Shown here in pieces: positions 1 through 5,971 of a DNA stretch of 5,971 nt. Numbering within the stretch: position 1 is the first letter of the stretch; each line of letters starts with the position of its first letter. Source of the DNA: JACCYQ01 sp036675565. GTDB lineage: Bacteria; Bacteroidota; Bacteroidia; Chitinophagales; Chitinophagaceae. The stretch covers positions 1 to 5,971 of the forward strand of contig JAKFER010000328.1 of the NCBI GenBank assembly GCA_036675565.1, in the 5' to 3' direction. The translations under genes and the position numbers were made by a program. The notes beneath the pieces were generated by a model. The model did not search any database. It had not been told where the DNA came from and was given only the letters and a program-made list of their open reading frames with translations.

Positions 1-1
1 C

Positions 2-502
2 CACCAGGGTGCAGCCGATGAATCTGCATGGGCGAGGGGACAAGCATGGGGTTTATATGGTTATACTATGATGTTCCGTGAAACCGGGGATGAAAAATAT
101 CTTGCTCAGGCAAAACTTATCGCCGGTTTTATTTTAAATCATCCAAACCTTCCTGCAGATAAAATTCCTTACTGGGATTTTAATGCACCAGGCATACCGG
201 GCGCCAAACGGGATGCTTCTGCCGCTGCCATCATCAGTTCTGCACTGTTGGAATTATCAGGTTATGTTTCAGGCAAGGATAAAATCAACTATTTCAATGC
301 AGCAGAAACTATGTTAGCTAATCTTTCTAAACCACCCTATAAAACAACAGGCGATGAAGCCGGTGGATTTTTATTGCAACATAGCGTAGGTCATTTACCC
401 AATCTATCAGAAGTGGATGTGCCATTGAGTTATGCCGATTATTATTTTGTTGAAGCGGCACTTCGTTATTTGGGCAAATTGAAAATGAGCCCGGTTCAAT
501 AA
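2..502 (+). CDS. GH88 unsaturated glucuronyl hydrolase, C-terminal part (5' end outside window)
   Basis: The frame is open from the left edge to the TAA at 500-502, giving the last 166 residues; family members are usually about 380-420 residues, so more than half is missing. GH88 enzymes hydrolyse the 4,5-unsaturated uronic acid that polysaccharide lyases leave on oligosaccharides. Seen directly: the window opens with HQGAADESAWARGQAWGLYG, the GH88 signature, followed by PYWDFNAPGIPGAKRDASAAA and, near the end, HSVGHLP and a DVPLSYADYYFVEAALRY segment, all characteristic of the family's alpha/alpha-barrel. From memory of the Bacillus enzyme, the His-Gln, Arg and Trp of the first motif line the substrate pocket; the two catalytic Asp residues lie upstream and cannot be checked. 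An internal ATG at 68 is inside the conserved motif and is not the real start. It is followed after 11 bases by the GH27 gene, so the two are probably cotranscribed. Its pairing with the PL8 lyase downstream is a functional match. Family assignment is firm; localisation is unknown because the N-terminus is absent. Confidence 0.93.
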   Translation, partial: HQGAADESAWARGQAWGLYGYTMMFRETGDEKYLAQAKLIAGFILNHPNLPADKIPYWDFNAPGIPGAKRDASAAAIISSALLELSGYVSGKDKINYFNAAETMLANLSKPPYKTTGDEAGGFLLQHSVGHLPNLSEVDVPLSYADYYFVEAALRYLGKLKMSPVQ

Positions 503-513
503 TTTATCAGCTT

Positions 514-1707
514 ATGAAAAATATTTTCTATTCCCTCTCCTTATTGATTTTATTTGGTTGCGTATCTCCTAAGATTCAGCAGGCTGATAACAATCAACTG
601 GCATTAACACCACCCATGGGTTGGTCAAGTTGGTATCCGTTTGTAGATACCATCAATGAGAAAAAAATAATGGAAACAGCCGATGCCATGGTCAGCAGTG
701 GTTTGCGTGATGCGGGTTATACCATTCTGCAATTGGATGATGGATGGATGGCAAAAACACGGGATGCAAAAAGCCGCCAGTTTGCTGATACAGCCAGGTT
801 CCCCCGTGGTATGAAATTCCTGGCAGACTATCTCCACGACAGGGGTTTGAAATTAGGTATTTATTCGTCTGCTGGTGCCACAACCTGTGCGGGTTATCCT
901 GGTAGTTATAATCATGAAGAAACAGATGCTAATACTTACGCGGAATGGGGCATTGATTATTTAAAATATGATGCATGTGGCAATAAAGATGGCCGTAGCG
1001 ATAAAGAATTATTTACCAAAATGGGCCAGGCCTTAAAAGCAACGGGAAGGCCTATCCTGTTTAACATGTGTATTTTTTACAGCGATACAACGCATCGTTG
1101 GGGGCGGGGGCTGGGACATAGCTGGCGTACGGGCGGCGACATTGTAAAGCACATTGAAAAGAATCCTGGTGTTACTTATTTGAACTGGTATGAAAATTTG
1201 CAAACGCAGGTTTTAGGTAAAGAGGAATTTGCAGCTCCCGGGCATTGGAATGATCCCGATAATCTTATTATTGGTTATGCTCGTAACAATAAACAAACAT
1301 GGGAAGAACAAAAAGCACAATTCAGTTTCTGGGCATTGCTATCGGCACCACTTTTTTTAGGTAATGATATTCGTAATATGAATGATGACATCAAAAATAT
1401 TTTGATGAATAAAGAAGTGATTGCCATTAACCAGGATAAAGCAGGCAAACAGGGTACAAGAATAATAAATAAGGACACATATGAAATATGGAAAAAATCA
1501 TTAAGCAATGGACAAAAAATATTAGTGATGTTCAATAAAAAAAATGAGGAAGCCATCATCCGGGTTGATTGGGCAGCAGCAGGGGAGAAGGGTGGATTTA
1601 ATGTAAGAGATCTGTGGGATCATAATGATAAAGGTTTTTTTGAAAATAGTTATTCTGCAAATGTTTCACCACATGGTGTTTCCATGATCCGGTTGTCAAA
1701 AAAATGA
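514..1707 (+). CDS. GH27 family glycosidase (alpha-galactosidase-like), predicted lipoprotein
   Basis: A 397-residue retaining glycosidase expected to remove terminal alpha-linked galactose or a related sugar. The N-terminus is a lipoprotein signal: Lys2-Asn3, a hydrophobic stretch, then the lipobox LFGC with Cys16. No acidic surface-export motif follows the Cys (VSPKIQQ), so I infer a periplasm-facing anchor. The catalytic (beta/alpha)8 domain runs from about 30 to 310: MGWSSW at 35-40, LDDGW at 74-78, TCAGYPGSY at 124-132, YLKYDAC at 149-155 with the predicted nucleophile Asp153, SWRTGGDI at 203-210 with the predicted acid/base Asp209, and GHWNDPDN at 243-250. A C-terminal beta domain follows (GKQGTRI onwards). 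Length is normal. Odd: the sugar-recognition loop usually reading CEWG or CQYG here reads CIFY (186-189), so exact sugar specificity may differ from plain alpha-galactosidase. The ATG at 514 is chosen because it gives the complete lipoprotein signal; no Shine-Dalgarno is visible, as is usual in Bacteroidota. It lies 11 bases after GH88 and 10 before PL8. Confidence 0.93.
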   Translation: MKNIFYSLSLLILFGCVSPKIQQADNNQLALTPPMGWSSWYPFVDTINEKKIMETADAMVSSGLRDAGYTILQLDDGWMAKTRDAKSRQFADTARFPRGMKFLADYLHDRGLKLGIYSSAGATTCAGYPGSYNHEETDANTYAEWGIDYLKYDACGNKDGRSDKELFTKMGQALKATGRPILFNMCIFYSDTTHRWGRGLGHSWRTGGDIVKHIEKNPGVTYLNWYENLQTQVLGKEEFAAPGHWNDPDNLIIGYARNNKQTWEEQKAQFSFWALLSAPLFLGNDIRNMNDDIKNILMNKEVIAINQDKAGKQGTRIINKDTYEIWKKSLSNGQKILVMFNKKNEEAIIRVDWAAAGEKGGFNVRDLWDHNDKGFFENSYSANVSPHGVSMIRLSKK

Positions 1708-1717
1708 ATGAAGCTTT

Positions 1718-3736
1718 ATGTATAAAATGAAGAAAGGGTTTTTGGTTTTGCTTGGTTTAATTTGTTTTAACGGGGTTTGTTTTTCAAAAGCCAATGATGA
1801 GATCGATACTATTTTAAACAGGTATAAACATTTCTTGTATTTGACGGATACATCTTATCCATCACCGGCTGAACTTCCGGTGATCAATGCGGATGGAAGA
1901 TGGTCGGATATTGCTTACAACGATGATCAGCAGGGCGTTTGGCAGGTTTCACAGCACCTGCAACGGGTAAGGGACCTGGCCATGTCATGGGCAAAACAGG
2001 GAACAGGAAATTATCATTCTCCGCACATTAAACAAACTATCTCATTAGCGCTGGATGATTGGTTCAGGCATCGTTATAAAAGTAAAAACTGGTGGCATAA
2101 TGAAATAGGTGTTCCACAGATCATGCGGGATATTATGGTATTAATGAGGGATGGATTAAAGCCGGAAGAAAGGAAAAATTCCATTGAAGTACTGGGTCAA
2201 TATAAACTGGCAGGTACAGGTGCTAATCTTGTCTGGAGTGCAGATCTCGGTCTACATTATGGTGCATTTACCGGGGATTGGAACTTGATGAAACAGTGCC
2301 GTGATACCATTATGACCGTTATAAAAATTACCACTGAAGAAGGCGTGCAACCTGACTACAGTTTTCACCAGCATGGTAAAAGATTACAGATGTATCATTA
2401 TGGTGGCGCATTTTTAAAAGATGATGTACGCATTGCATGGCAACTGCGCAATCTTTCATTAGCATTTCCTCCCGAAAAAATAGATATCCTTACACAATTT
2501 GTTTTGAATGGATGGCAATGGATGGCCCGTGGTATCCATACGGTACCCGGCACAATAGACCGTGCTGCAAGCAGGAAAAATGCTTTGCACAGTGCCGATA
2601 TCCGCAATATTATTCCATTGCTTTATGAAATGCAACCCGAAAGTAAAGCGGCTTTTAAAAAGATGTATGACATTCAGCAAGGCAAGGCGACTTTAAATGG
2701 ATATCGGTATTTTCCTTATTCAGATTTCACTGCTTTTCACCAGGAACATTATAGTTTTTTCCTGAAGACCAATTCTACCAGGACCTTGCTAACAGAATCT
2801 ATCAATGAAGAAAACCTGGAAGGCGAATTATTAAACAGTGGTGATTATTATTTCATCAGCAATGGCAATGAATATTTTAATCTTCTTCCATTTTGGGATT
2901 GGGAAAAAATACCCGGCATCACCAATTTCAATGGAGAAAAAAAAGATAAGATTCAGAGGCAAAATTTTGTGGGTAATGTAAGTGATGGAAACAGTGGTTT
3001 GGCCGTAATGGATTATTCTTTGGAGAAAAATGGTCAATCACTCAAAACAAAAAAATATTGGGCTTCCTATAAGAACATACATGTTATGCTGATCGCTGGA
3101 ATGAAGACAAAAAATCTTACTGAGCCTTCATTCACCGTACTAAATCAATCTCGTTGGCAAGGAGAAGTTACCTTAAATCAGCCGGGTAATATTTTACAGG
3201 AGGGAAACCATTTTTACAGCCATATCGAATGGCTGCATCATGGTGATTTTGTTTACCTCCCCCTGGAAAAAGACAGTATGAATATTCAATTGCTATATAA
3301 AAAAGCAAGGTGGACCGACATTAATAAATCAGAACCTTCAGCATTGATTGATGATAAAATATTCCTTCCTTCCATCATTCATTCGCCCGGTAAAAGCGCT
3401 ACGGGGTATGTTGTTGCTTATGCACCAAATGCACAGCAGGGAAATGATATAGCCAATGATCGAAATTGGGATGTACTGCATAACGACAGCATTTGCCAGG
3501 CAGTAAGTTTTGATAAGCATACGATCATGGTCGCATTTTACCAGGCTGCAAAACTAAAATTAACCAGGGGCTTAAAAATATCTGTTGATAAACCCTGCTT
3601 ACTCATGATATCAGGTGACAAAATTTACATCAGCGATCCTGCGCATAATGGTGGATGTTTTTCGGGAAAAATAAATGACCGAAAATTTTCGGTTTGTTTA
3701 CCTGCTGATGGTTCTACTGTGTTGATTGATGAGTGA
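1718..3736 (+). CDS. PL8 family polysaccharide lyase (chondroitin AC/hyaluronate/xanthan lyase-like), secreted
   Basis: A 672-residue lyase, close in length to Pedobacter (Flavobacterium) chondroitin AC lyase. PL8 enzymes cleave uronic-acid polysaccharides by beta-elimination, leaving 4,5-unsaturated ends. A signal peptide is evident (MKKGFLVLLGLICFNG, cleavage probably near Ser23 or Ala25); neither Cys sits in a good lipobox, so export by signal peptidase I is inferred. The N-terminal alpha/alpha toroid (about 30-330) contains NWWHNEIGVP (124-133), TGANLVW with Asn170, PDYSFHQHG with His219, Tyr228 nine residues later, and DRAASR with Arg282 and Arg286. This spacing reproduces the Asn-His-Tyr-Arg-Arg active site of chondroitin AC lyase, so the enzyme looks catalytically intact. 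The central beta-sandwich (about 335-600) contains the NEENLEGELL and PFWDWEKIPG motifs; a short C-terminal domain ends at 672. A second in-frame ATG at 1727 would give a more typical MKKGFL start and cannot be excluded. It is the last gene of the tight operon, 10 bases after GH27. The substrate is not readable: chondroitin, hyaluronan, xanthan and other acidic glycans are all possible within PL8. Confidence 0.92.
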   Translation: MYKMKKGFLVLLGLICFNGVCFSKANDEIDTILNRYKHFLYLTDTSYPSPAELPVINADGRWSDIAYNDDQQGVWQVSQHLQRVRDLAMSWAKQGTGNYHSPHIKQTISLALDDWFRHRYKSKNWWHNEIGVPQIMRDIMVLMRDGLKPEERKNSIEVLGQYKLAGTGANLVWSADLGLHYGAFTGDWNLMKQCRDTIMTVIKITTEEGVQPDYSFHQHGKRLQMYHYGGAFLKDDVRIAWQLRNLSLAFPPEKIDILTQFVLNGWQWMARGIHTVPGTIDRAASRKNALHSADIRNIIPLLYEMQPESKAAFKKMYDIQQGKATLNGYRYFPYSDFTAFHQEHYSFFLKTNSTRTLLTESINEENLEGELLNSGDYYFISNGNEYFNLLPFWDWEKIPGITNFNGEKKDKIQRQNFVGNVSDGNSGLAVMDYSLEKNGQSLKTKKYWASYKNIHVMLIAGMKTKNLTEPSFTVLNQSRWQGEVTLNQPGNILQEGNHFYSHIEWLHHGDFVYLPLEKDSMNIQLLYKKARWTDINKSEPSALIDDKIFLPSIIHSPGKSATGYVVAYAPNAQQGNDIANDRNWDVLHNDSICQAVSFDKHTIMVAFYQAAKLKLTRGLKISVDKPCLLMISGDKIYISDPAHNGGCFSGKINDRKFSVCLPADGSTVLIDE

Positions 3737-3752
3737 TAATTTAAATTCACTT

Positions 3753-3772
3753 CATATCAAAAAATGGATATG
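3753..3772 (+). repeat. Inverted repeat just downstream of the lyase stop
   Basis: CATATC (3753-3758) and GATATG (3767-3772) are perfect complements around an eight-base loop made mostly of A. It starts 16 bases after the PL8 stop codon. It could be a weak 3'-end hairpin of the operon mRNA or a protein-binding dyad. The stem is AT-rich and has no immediate T-run, so it is not a classical intrinsic terminator. Confidence 0.4.
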
Positions 3773-3787
3773 TATACTTTGTTATAC
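3772..3787 (+). repeat. Short inverted repeat adjoining the previous one
   Basis: GTATA (3772-3776) and TATAC (3783-3787) flank the six-base loop CTTTGT. The dyad shares its first base with the preceding repeat, so only one of the two arms can use that base. It includes TATACTTTG, which resembles the Bacteroidota -7 element with one extra spacer base. At five base pairs it may be a chance occurrence. Confidence 0.25.
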
Positions 3788-3803
3788 GTTGATAAAATAA
3801 TAT

Positions 3804-3819
3804 ACAATCGTAAGATTGT
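3804..3819 (+). repeat. Six-pair hairpin with a GNRA-type tetraloop
   Basis: ACAATC (3804-3809), loop GTAA (3810-3813), GATTGT (3814-3819). The loop is a GUAA tetraloop closed by a C-G pair, a stable RNA loop type. On the + strand no T-run follows. On the - strand the hairpin would be followed by a T-rich stretch (complement of 3791-3803), but no - strand gene needs a terminator here. A role as a 3'-end stabiliser or weak terminator of the lyase operon transcript is possible. Confidence 0.4.
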
Positions 3820-3846
3820 CCATCGGTAAAGTTAAATTAACTATTC

Positions 3847-3874
3847 TTTAAGGATGCATTTATAAATACTTTTG
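3847..3874 (+). promoter_or_regulatory. Candidate Bacteroidota-type promoter for the SusC gene
   Basis: TACTTTTG at 3867-3874 matches the Bacteroidota -7 consensus TAnnTTTG exactly. Sixteen bases upstream is TTTA (3847-3850), one mismatch from the TTTG/TTG-type -33 element; the spacing is at the short end of what is usual. The perfect palindrome ATTTATAAAT (3858-3867) overlaps the left edge of the -7 element and could be an operator or a chance AT-rich match. Initiation a few bases after 3874 would give a 5' leader of roughly 135 bases containing the stem-loop at 3940-4000. Confidence 0.45.
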
Positions 3875-3939
3875 AACAGGGGCTGCAATATTTTTTTCTC
3901 TCCATCAAAAATTTTAAAAACAGGTTGCTTTGATTCAAC

Positions 3940-4000
3940 TTAACCAGTTGCATAGGGTATTTAATATTCAGGAATAGATGATACTTAATATGCTGGTTAA
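3940..4000 (+). promoter_or_regulatory. Long imperfect stem-loop in the SusC leader
   Basis: By hand pairing, TTAACCA (3940-3946) pairs with TGGTTAA (3994-4000); after a GTT bulge, GCATA (3950-3954) pairs with TATGC (3989-3993); then 3955-3960 pairs with 3981-3986, including two G-U pairs, with an AA bulge on the right; an inner TATT/AATA (3965-3968 with 3973-3976) closes the loop. That is about 22 pairs in 61 bases. The structure ends 15 bases before the ATG, leaving the A-rich initiation region single-stranded. It matches no riboswitch or RNA family that I recognise. It may control translation or mRNA stability of the receptor; function is inferred from position only. Confidence 0.45.
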
Positions 4001-4015
4001 TAAAAATTAGCTGAT

Positions 4016-5971
4016 ATGAAAAAATACTTTCGGAACAACATGACAACTCCAGGAATTTCATGCATTCATTTATTGATTTGTCTTAGAACAAACATTGCGC
4101 ATTTTACAAAAACATTATCCATAGCAGCATGCTTGGTTATCATTAGTCTGCCCGTACTGGCACAGCAAATTACCGTTCAGGGTAAAGTGATCAATAGTCA
4201 GACTCAGGCTGCTGTGCCCGGAGCAACTATAACGGTTTTAGGTAAGCCGGGTGGCGTTACTGCAGATAATAATGGTTTCTTTACCATCAATGCAGCGGTT
4301 GGGGACCAGTTGAATGTACAATCTGTGGGTTATGCACCTGCCTTGATCACCTTAACCGGATCAACAGATATTACTGTTGAAATGGAAATATCAGCTCAAT
4401 CACTGGATAATATAGTGGTTATTGGGTATGGTACAAGTAAGAAAAGAGATCTTACCGGTGCTGTTTCATCCATCAAATTGGAAGGTTCACCGGTATCCTT
4501 ATTGCCCAATGTAAATGTGCTGGATGCTCTTAAGGGCCGATTGCCCGGTTTGGATATCGGCGTAACCAATACTGCCGGTGGAAATCCTGGATTTAATATC
4601 CGCGGACAGAATTCTATCAGGGCAAGTAACACACCATTGATTGTTTTAGATGGCGTTGTATTTACTGGAAGTTTCAACGAGATCAATCCAAATGATATTG
4701 CTACTGTGGATGTATTAAAGGACGCAGCATCAGCAGCCGTTTACGGATCAAATTCGGCTAATGGCGTTATCCTGATTACTACTAAACGGGGAAAATCAGG
4801 TAAGCCTGTGATTAATTTCCGTGCAACTACGGGTATACAAACATATACCCGCAAACCTGATATGCGAAAAGGAGAAGAGTTTATTCAATTTCGTTATGAT
4901 GTTAAAAAAATGAATGGTGCTTCTCCATCAGATCTTGAAATAGACAGGCTCCTCAATCCACTTGAATTACAAGCATACAATGAAGGCCACACTATTGACT
5001 GGTGGGATGAAGTTACCCGGGTTGCACCATTCCGCGATTACCAGGTTAGTGTATCAGGTGGTGCTGAGCGTTTGAACTATTATATTTCCGGGAGTTACCT
5101 GAAACAGGATGGAATTGTATATAATGATCAATTTAAAAAATTCACTGTTTTATCAAAAATAGATGCAAAGATCACTGATTGGTTAAAGTATGGATTAACA
5201 CTTTCTGTTGCCAGTAAAAATGCAGATGGTGTTGCTGCGGACCTGGAGAAAGGAACCATCCTGGGACCTTATTCTTATAAGTATGTTACCATACCCGGTT
5301 ACGAAAACTGGTACCAAAGATACCCGCAAACGACAACGTCCACTTTCAACCCATTCTGGAGAACACAGGAGTATGATGAAGAACGGAACCAGAATTATCG
5401 TTCGATAAACTTCCTGCGATTCGATGCTCCATGGGTTAAGGGTCTATCTTACACGGTAACTTATGCATTGAATCGTTGGGAAGGTCATGAATCTAATTTT
5501 ATGAATGAAAGAATGTTTATCAACACTTTAAATGAAGCAGATCTGAAGGACCAGACAAAATTCCTGAAAGACGCAAATGGCTACAGGAATAATGCAGAAA
5601 GAACAGACTGGTTTTTAAATCATTTGGTAAATTATAATCAAACTTTTAATGACCACTCTTTTGATGTCACATTACTTGCGGAAAGACAACAGGTTAAAAA
5701 TCGTCGCATGGCATTGTCCGGGAGAGATTTTTCACAGGCAGGGACAACTGTATTAGGTGTCAATAATCTTGAATTAGGTGATGCAACCAAAAGAGCTATC
5801 AGTACGGATTACAGCGAGCTGGCACAGTTGGCTTACATGGGCCGTGTAAATTATATTTACAAACAGCGGTATTATGTATCTGCTTCTATTCGAAGGGATG
5901 GTTATTCTGGATTTGCACCAGGCAACCAATATGGTACCTTCCGGGCATTGGCATTAGCCTGGACCGCTAGT
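4016..5971 (+). CDS. SusC-family TonB-dependent outer-membrane receptor, N-terminal part (3' end outside window)
   Basis: The frame is open from the ATG at 4016 to the right edge (652 codons); SusC proteins are typically about 1000-1100 residues, so roughly a third is missing. It should form the outer-membrane barrel that imports oligosaccharides with a SusD lipoprotein lid, energised by TonB. Seen directly: a signal peptide with an unusually long n-region and a core ending LPVLA-QQ (cleavage after about Ala49); a carboxypeptidase-regulatory-like domain at about 52-125 (VQGKVIN, VPGATITVLG, GFFTI); a TonB box region at about 130-148 (LDNIVVIGYGTSKKRDLTG); a plug domain at about 140-260 with NIRGQNS, PLIVLDGV and the SusC signature AASAAVYGSNSANGVILITT; then barrel strands, including SIRRDGYSGF and YGTFRALALAW near the edge. 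There is no STN domain, so signalling through an anti-sigma factor is not indicated. In-frame TAA at 4001-4003 limits the start to 4016; Met9 (4040) is an alternative. A susD gene is expected next. Confidence 0.95.
   Translation, partial: MKKYFRNNMTTPGISCIHLLICLRTNIAHFTKTLSIAACLVIISLPVLAQQITVQGKVINSQTQAAVPGATITVLGKPGGVTADNNGFFTINAAVGDQLNVQSVGYAPALITLTGSTDITVEMEISAQSLDNIVVIGYGTSKKRDLTGAVSSIKLEGSPVSLLPNVNVLDALKGRLPGLDIGVTNTAGGNPGFNIRGQNSIRASNTPLIVLDGVVFTGSFNEINPNDIATVDVLKDAASAAVYGSNSANGVILITTKRGKSGKPVINFRATTGIQTYTRKPDMRKGEEFIQFRYDVKKMNGASPSDLEIDRLLNPLELQAYNEGHTIDWWDEVTRVAPFRDYQVSVSGGAERLNYYISGSYLKQDGIVYNDQFKKFTVLSKIDAKITDWLKYGLTLSVASKNADGVAADLEKGTILGPYSYKYVTIPGYENWYQRYPQTTTSTFNPFWRTQEYDEERNQNYRSINFLRFDAPWVKGLSYTVTYALNRWEGHESNFMNERMFINTLNEADLKDQTKFLKDANGYRNNAERTDWFLNHLVNYNQTFNDHSFDVTLLAERQQVKNRRMALSGRDFSQAGTTVLGVNNLELGDATKRAISTDYSELAQLAYMGRVNYIYKQRYYVSASIRRDGYSGFAPGNQYGTFRALALAWTAS

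Larger units (their letters stand above)
3737..4015. other. Intergenic region between the lyase operon and the SusC gene
   Basis: This 279-base AT-rich stretch has no convincing gene on either strand. It contains, left to right, three short dyads (3753-3819), a candidate promoter (3847-3874) overlapping a ten-base palindrome, a run of seven T (3891-3897), and a long imperfect stem-loop (3940-4000) ending 15 bases before the receptor start. The frame of the receptor is closed upstream by TAA at 4001-4003. The size and content suggest that transcription of the lyase operon ends here and that a new unit begins with the SusC gene, but read-through cannot be excluded. Confidence 0.7.

Noticed and set aside
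735..751. GGATGATGGATGGATGG micro-repeat in the GH27 gene
   Set aside because: It simply encodes the conserved LDDGW motif and following residues; no sign of a phase-variable tract.
1275..1559. 94-codon - strand frame inside the GH27 gene
   Set aside because: Antisense shadow of conserved GH27 sequence, with no domain of its own.
2937..2944. Run of eight A in the PL8 gene as a possible frameshift
   Set aside because: The reading frame and family motifs continue correctly on both sides, so there is no evidence of a break.
3773..3781. TATACTTTG as a -7 promoter element
   Set aside because: The spacer between TA and TTTG is three bases rather than two and there is no TTTG-like -33 element at a suitable distance; the site at 3867-3874 is better.
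3891..3897. Run of seven T as part of an intrinsic terminator
   Set aside because: No stable GC-containing hairpin lies immediately upstream, and it sits after the candidate promoter.
3837..4061. 74-codon open frame on the - strand across the intergenic region and SusC start
   Set aside because: Low-complexity AT-rich translation with no recognisable domain; it overlaps the promoter, leader and start of a certain gene, so it is best read as a chance frame.
4396..4686. 96-codon open frame on the - strand inside SusC
   Set aside because: It lies wholly opposite the conserved TonB-box and plug region, and its sequence is the antisense of conserved motifs.
5208..5408. 66-codon + strand frame inside SusC
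   Set aside because: It is an out-of-frame shadow of the receptor; the receptor frame continues unbroken through it with normal barrel sequence.
1..5971. Mobile elements, CRISPR arrays, tRNA or rRNA genes
   Set aside because: No transposase or integrase motifs, no regularly spaced repeats and no tRNA-like or rRNA-like sequence were seen.

Overview
The window is a piece of a carbohydrate-utilisation locus from a member of the Bacteroidota, most plausibly a Chitinophagaceae/Sphingobacteriales-type environmental bacterium. This rests on a SusC-family TonB-dependent receptor with the Bacteroidota-specific architecture (carboxypeptidase-regulatory-like domain, TonB box, plug), AT-rich DNA, absence of Shine-Dalgarno sequences before the starts, and a TAnnTTTG-type promoter element. 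The genus assignment is an inference; no rRNA or housekeeping marker is present.

Layout. All genes are on the + strand. Positions 2-502 are the 3' end of a GH88 unsaturated-glucuronyl hydrolase gene that starts outside the window. After 11 bases comes a complete GH27 alpha-galactosidase-family lipoprotein (514-1707), and after 10 more bases a complete PL8 polysaccharide lyase (1718-3736). These three are almost certainly one operon. A 279-base intergenic region (3737-4015) follows. It holds three short dyads just after the lyase stop, a candidate Bacteroidota promoter, and a long imperfect stem-loop directly upstream of the next start. The window ends inside a large SusC-like outer-membrane receptor gene (4016 to beyond 5971) that stays open for all 652 codons seen.

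How the genes fit together. PL8 enzymes break uronic-acid-containing polysaccharides by beta-elimination and leave a 4,5-unsaturated uronic acid at the new non-reducing end. GH88 enzymes hydrolyse exactly that unsaturated residue. GH27 enzymes remove terminal alpha-galactose (or related sugars). A SusC receptor imports oligosaccharides through the outer membrane with a SusD partner, expected just right of the window. The set predicts use of an acidic heteropolysaccharide carrying alpha-galactosyl-like residues. No sulfatase is visible, so a classical sulfated glycosaminoglycan is not specifically supported; the actual glycan cannot be read from this window.

Nothing here is a wholly unfamiliar system. 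The points most worth following up are the structured leader upstream of the receptor gene, the altered sugar-binding pocket of the GH27 enzyme, and the PL8+GH88+GH27 combination itself.
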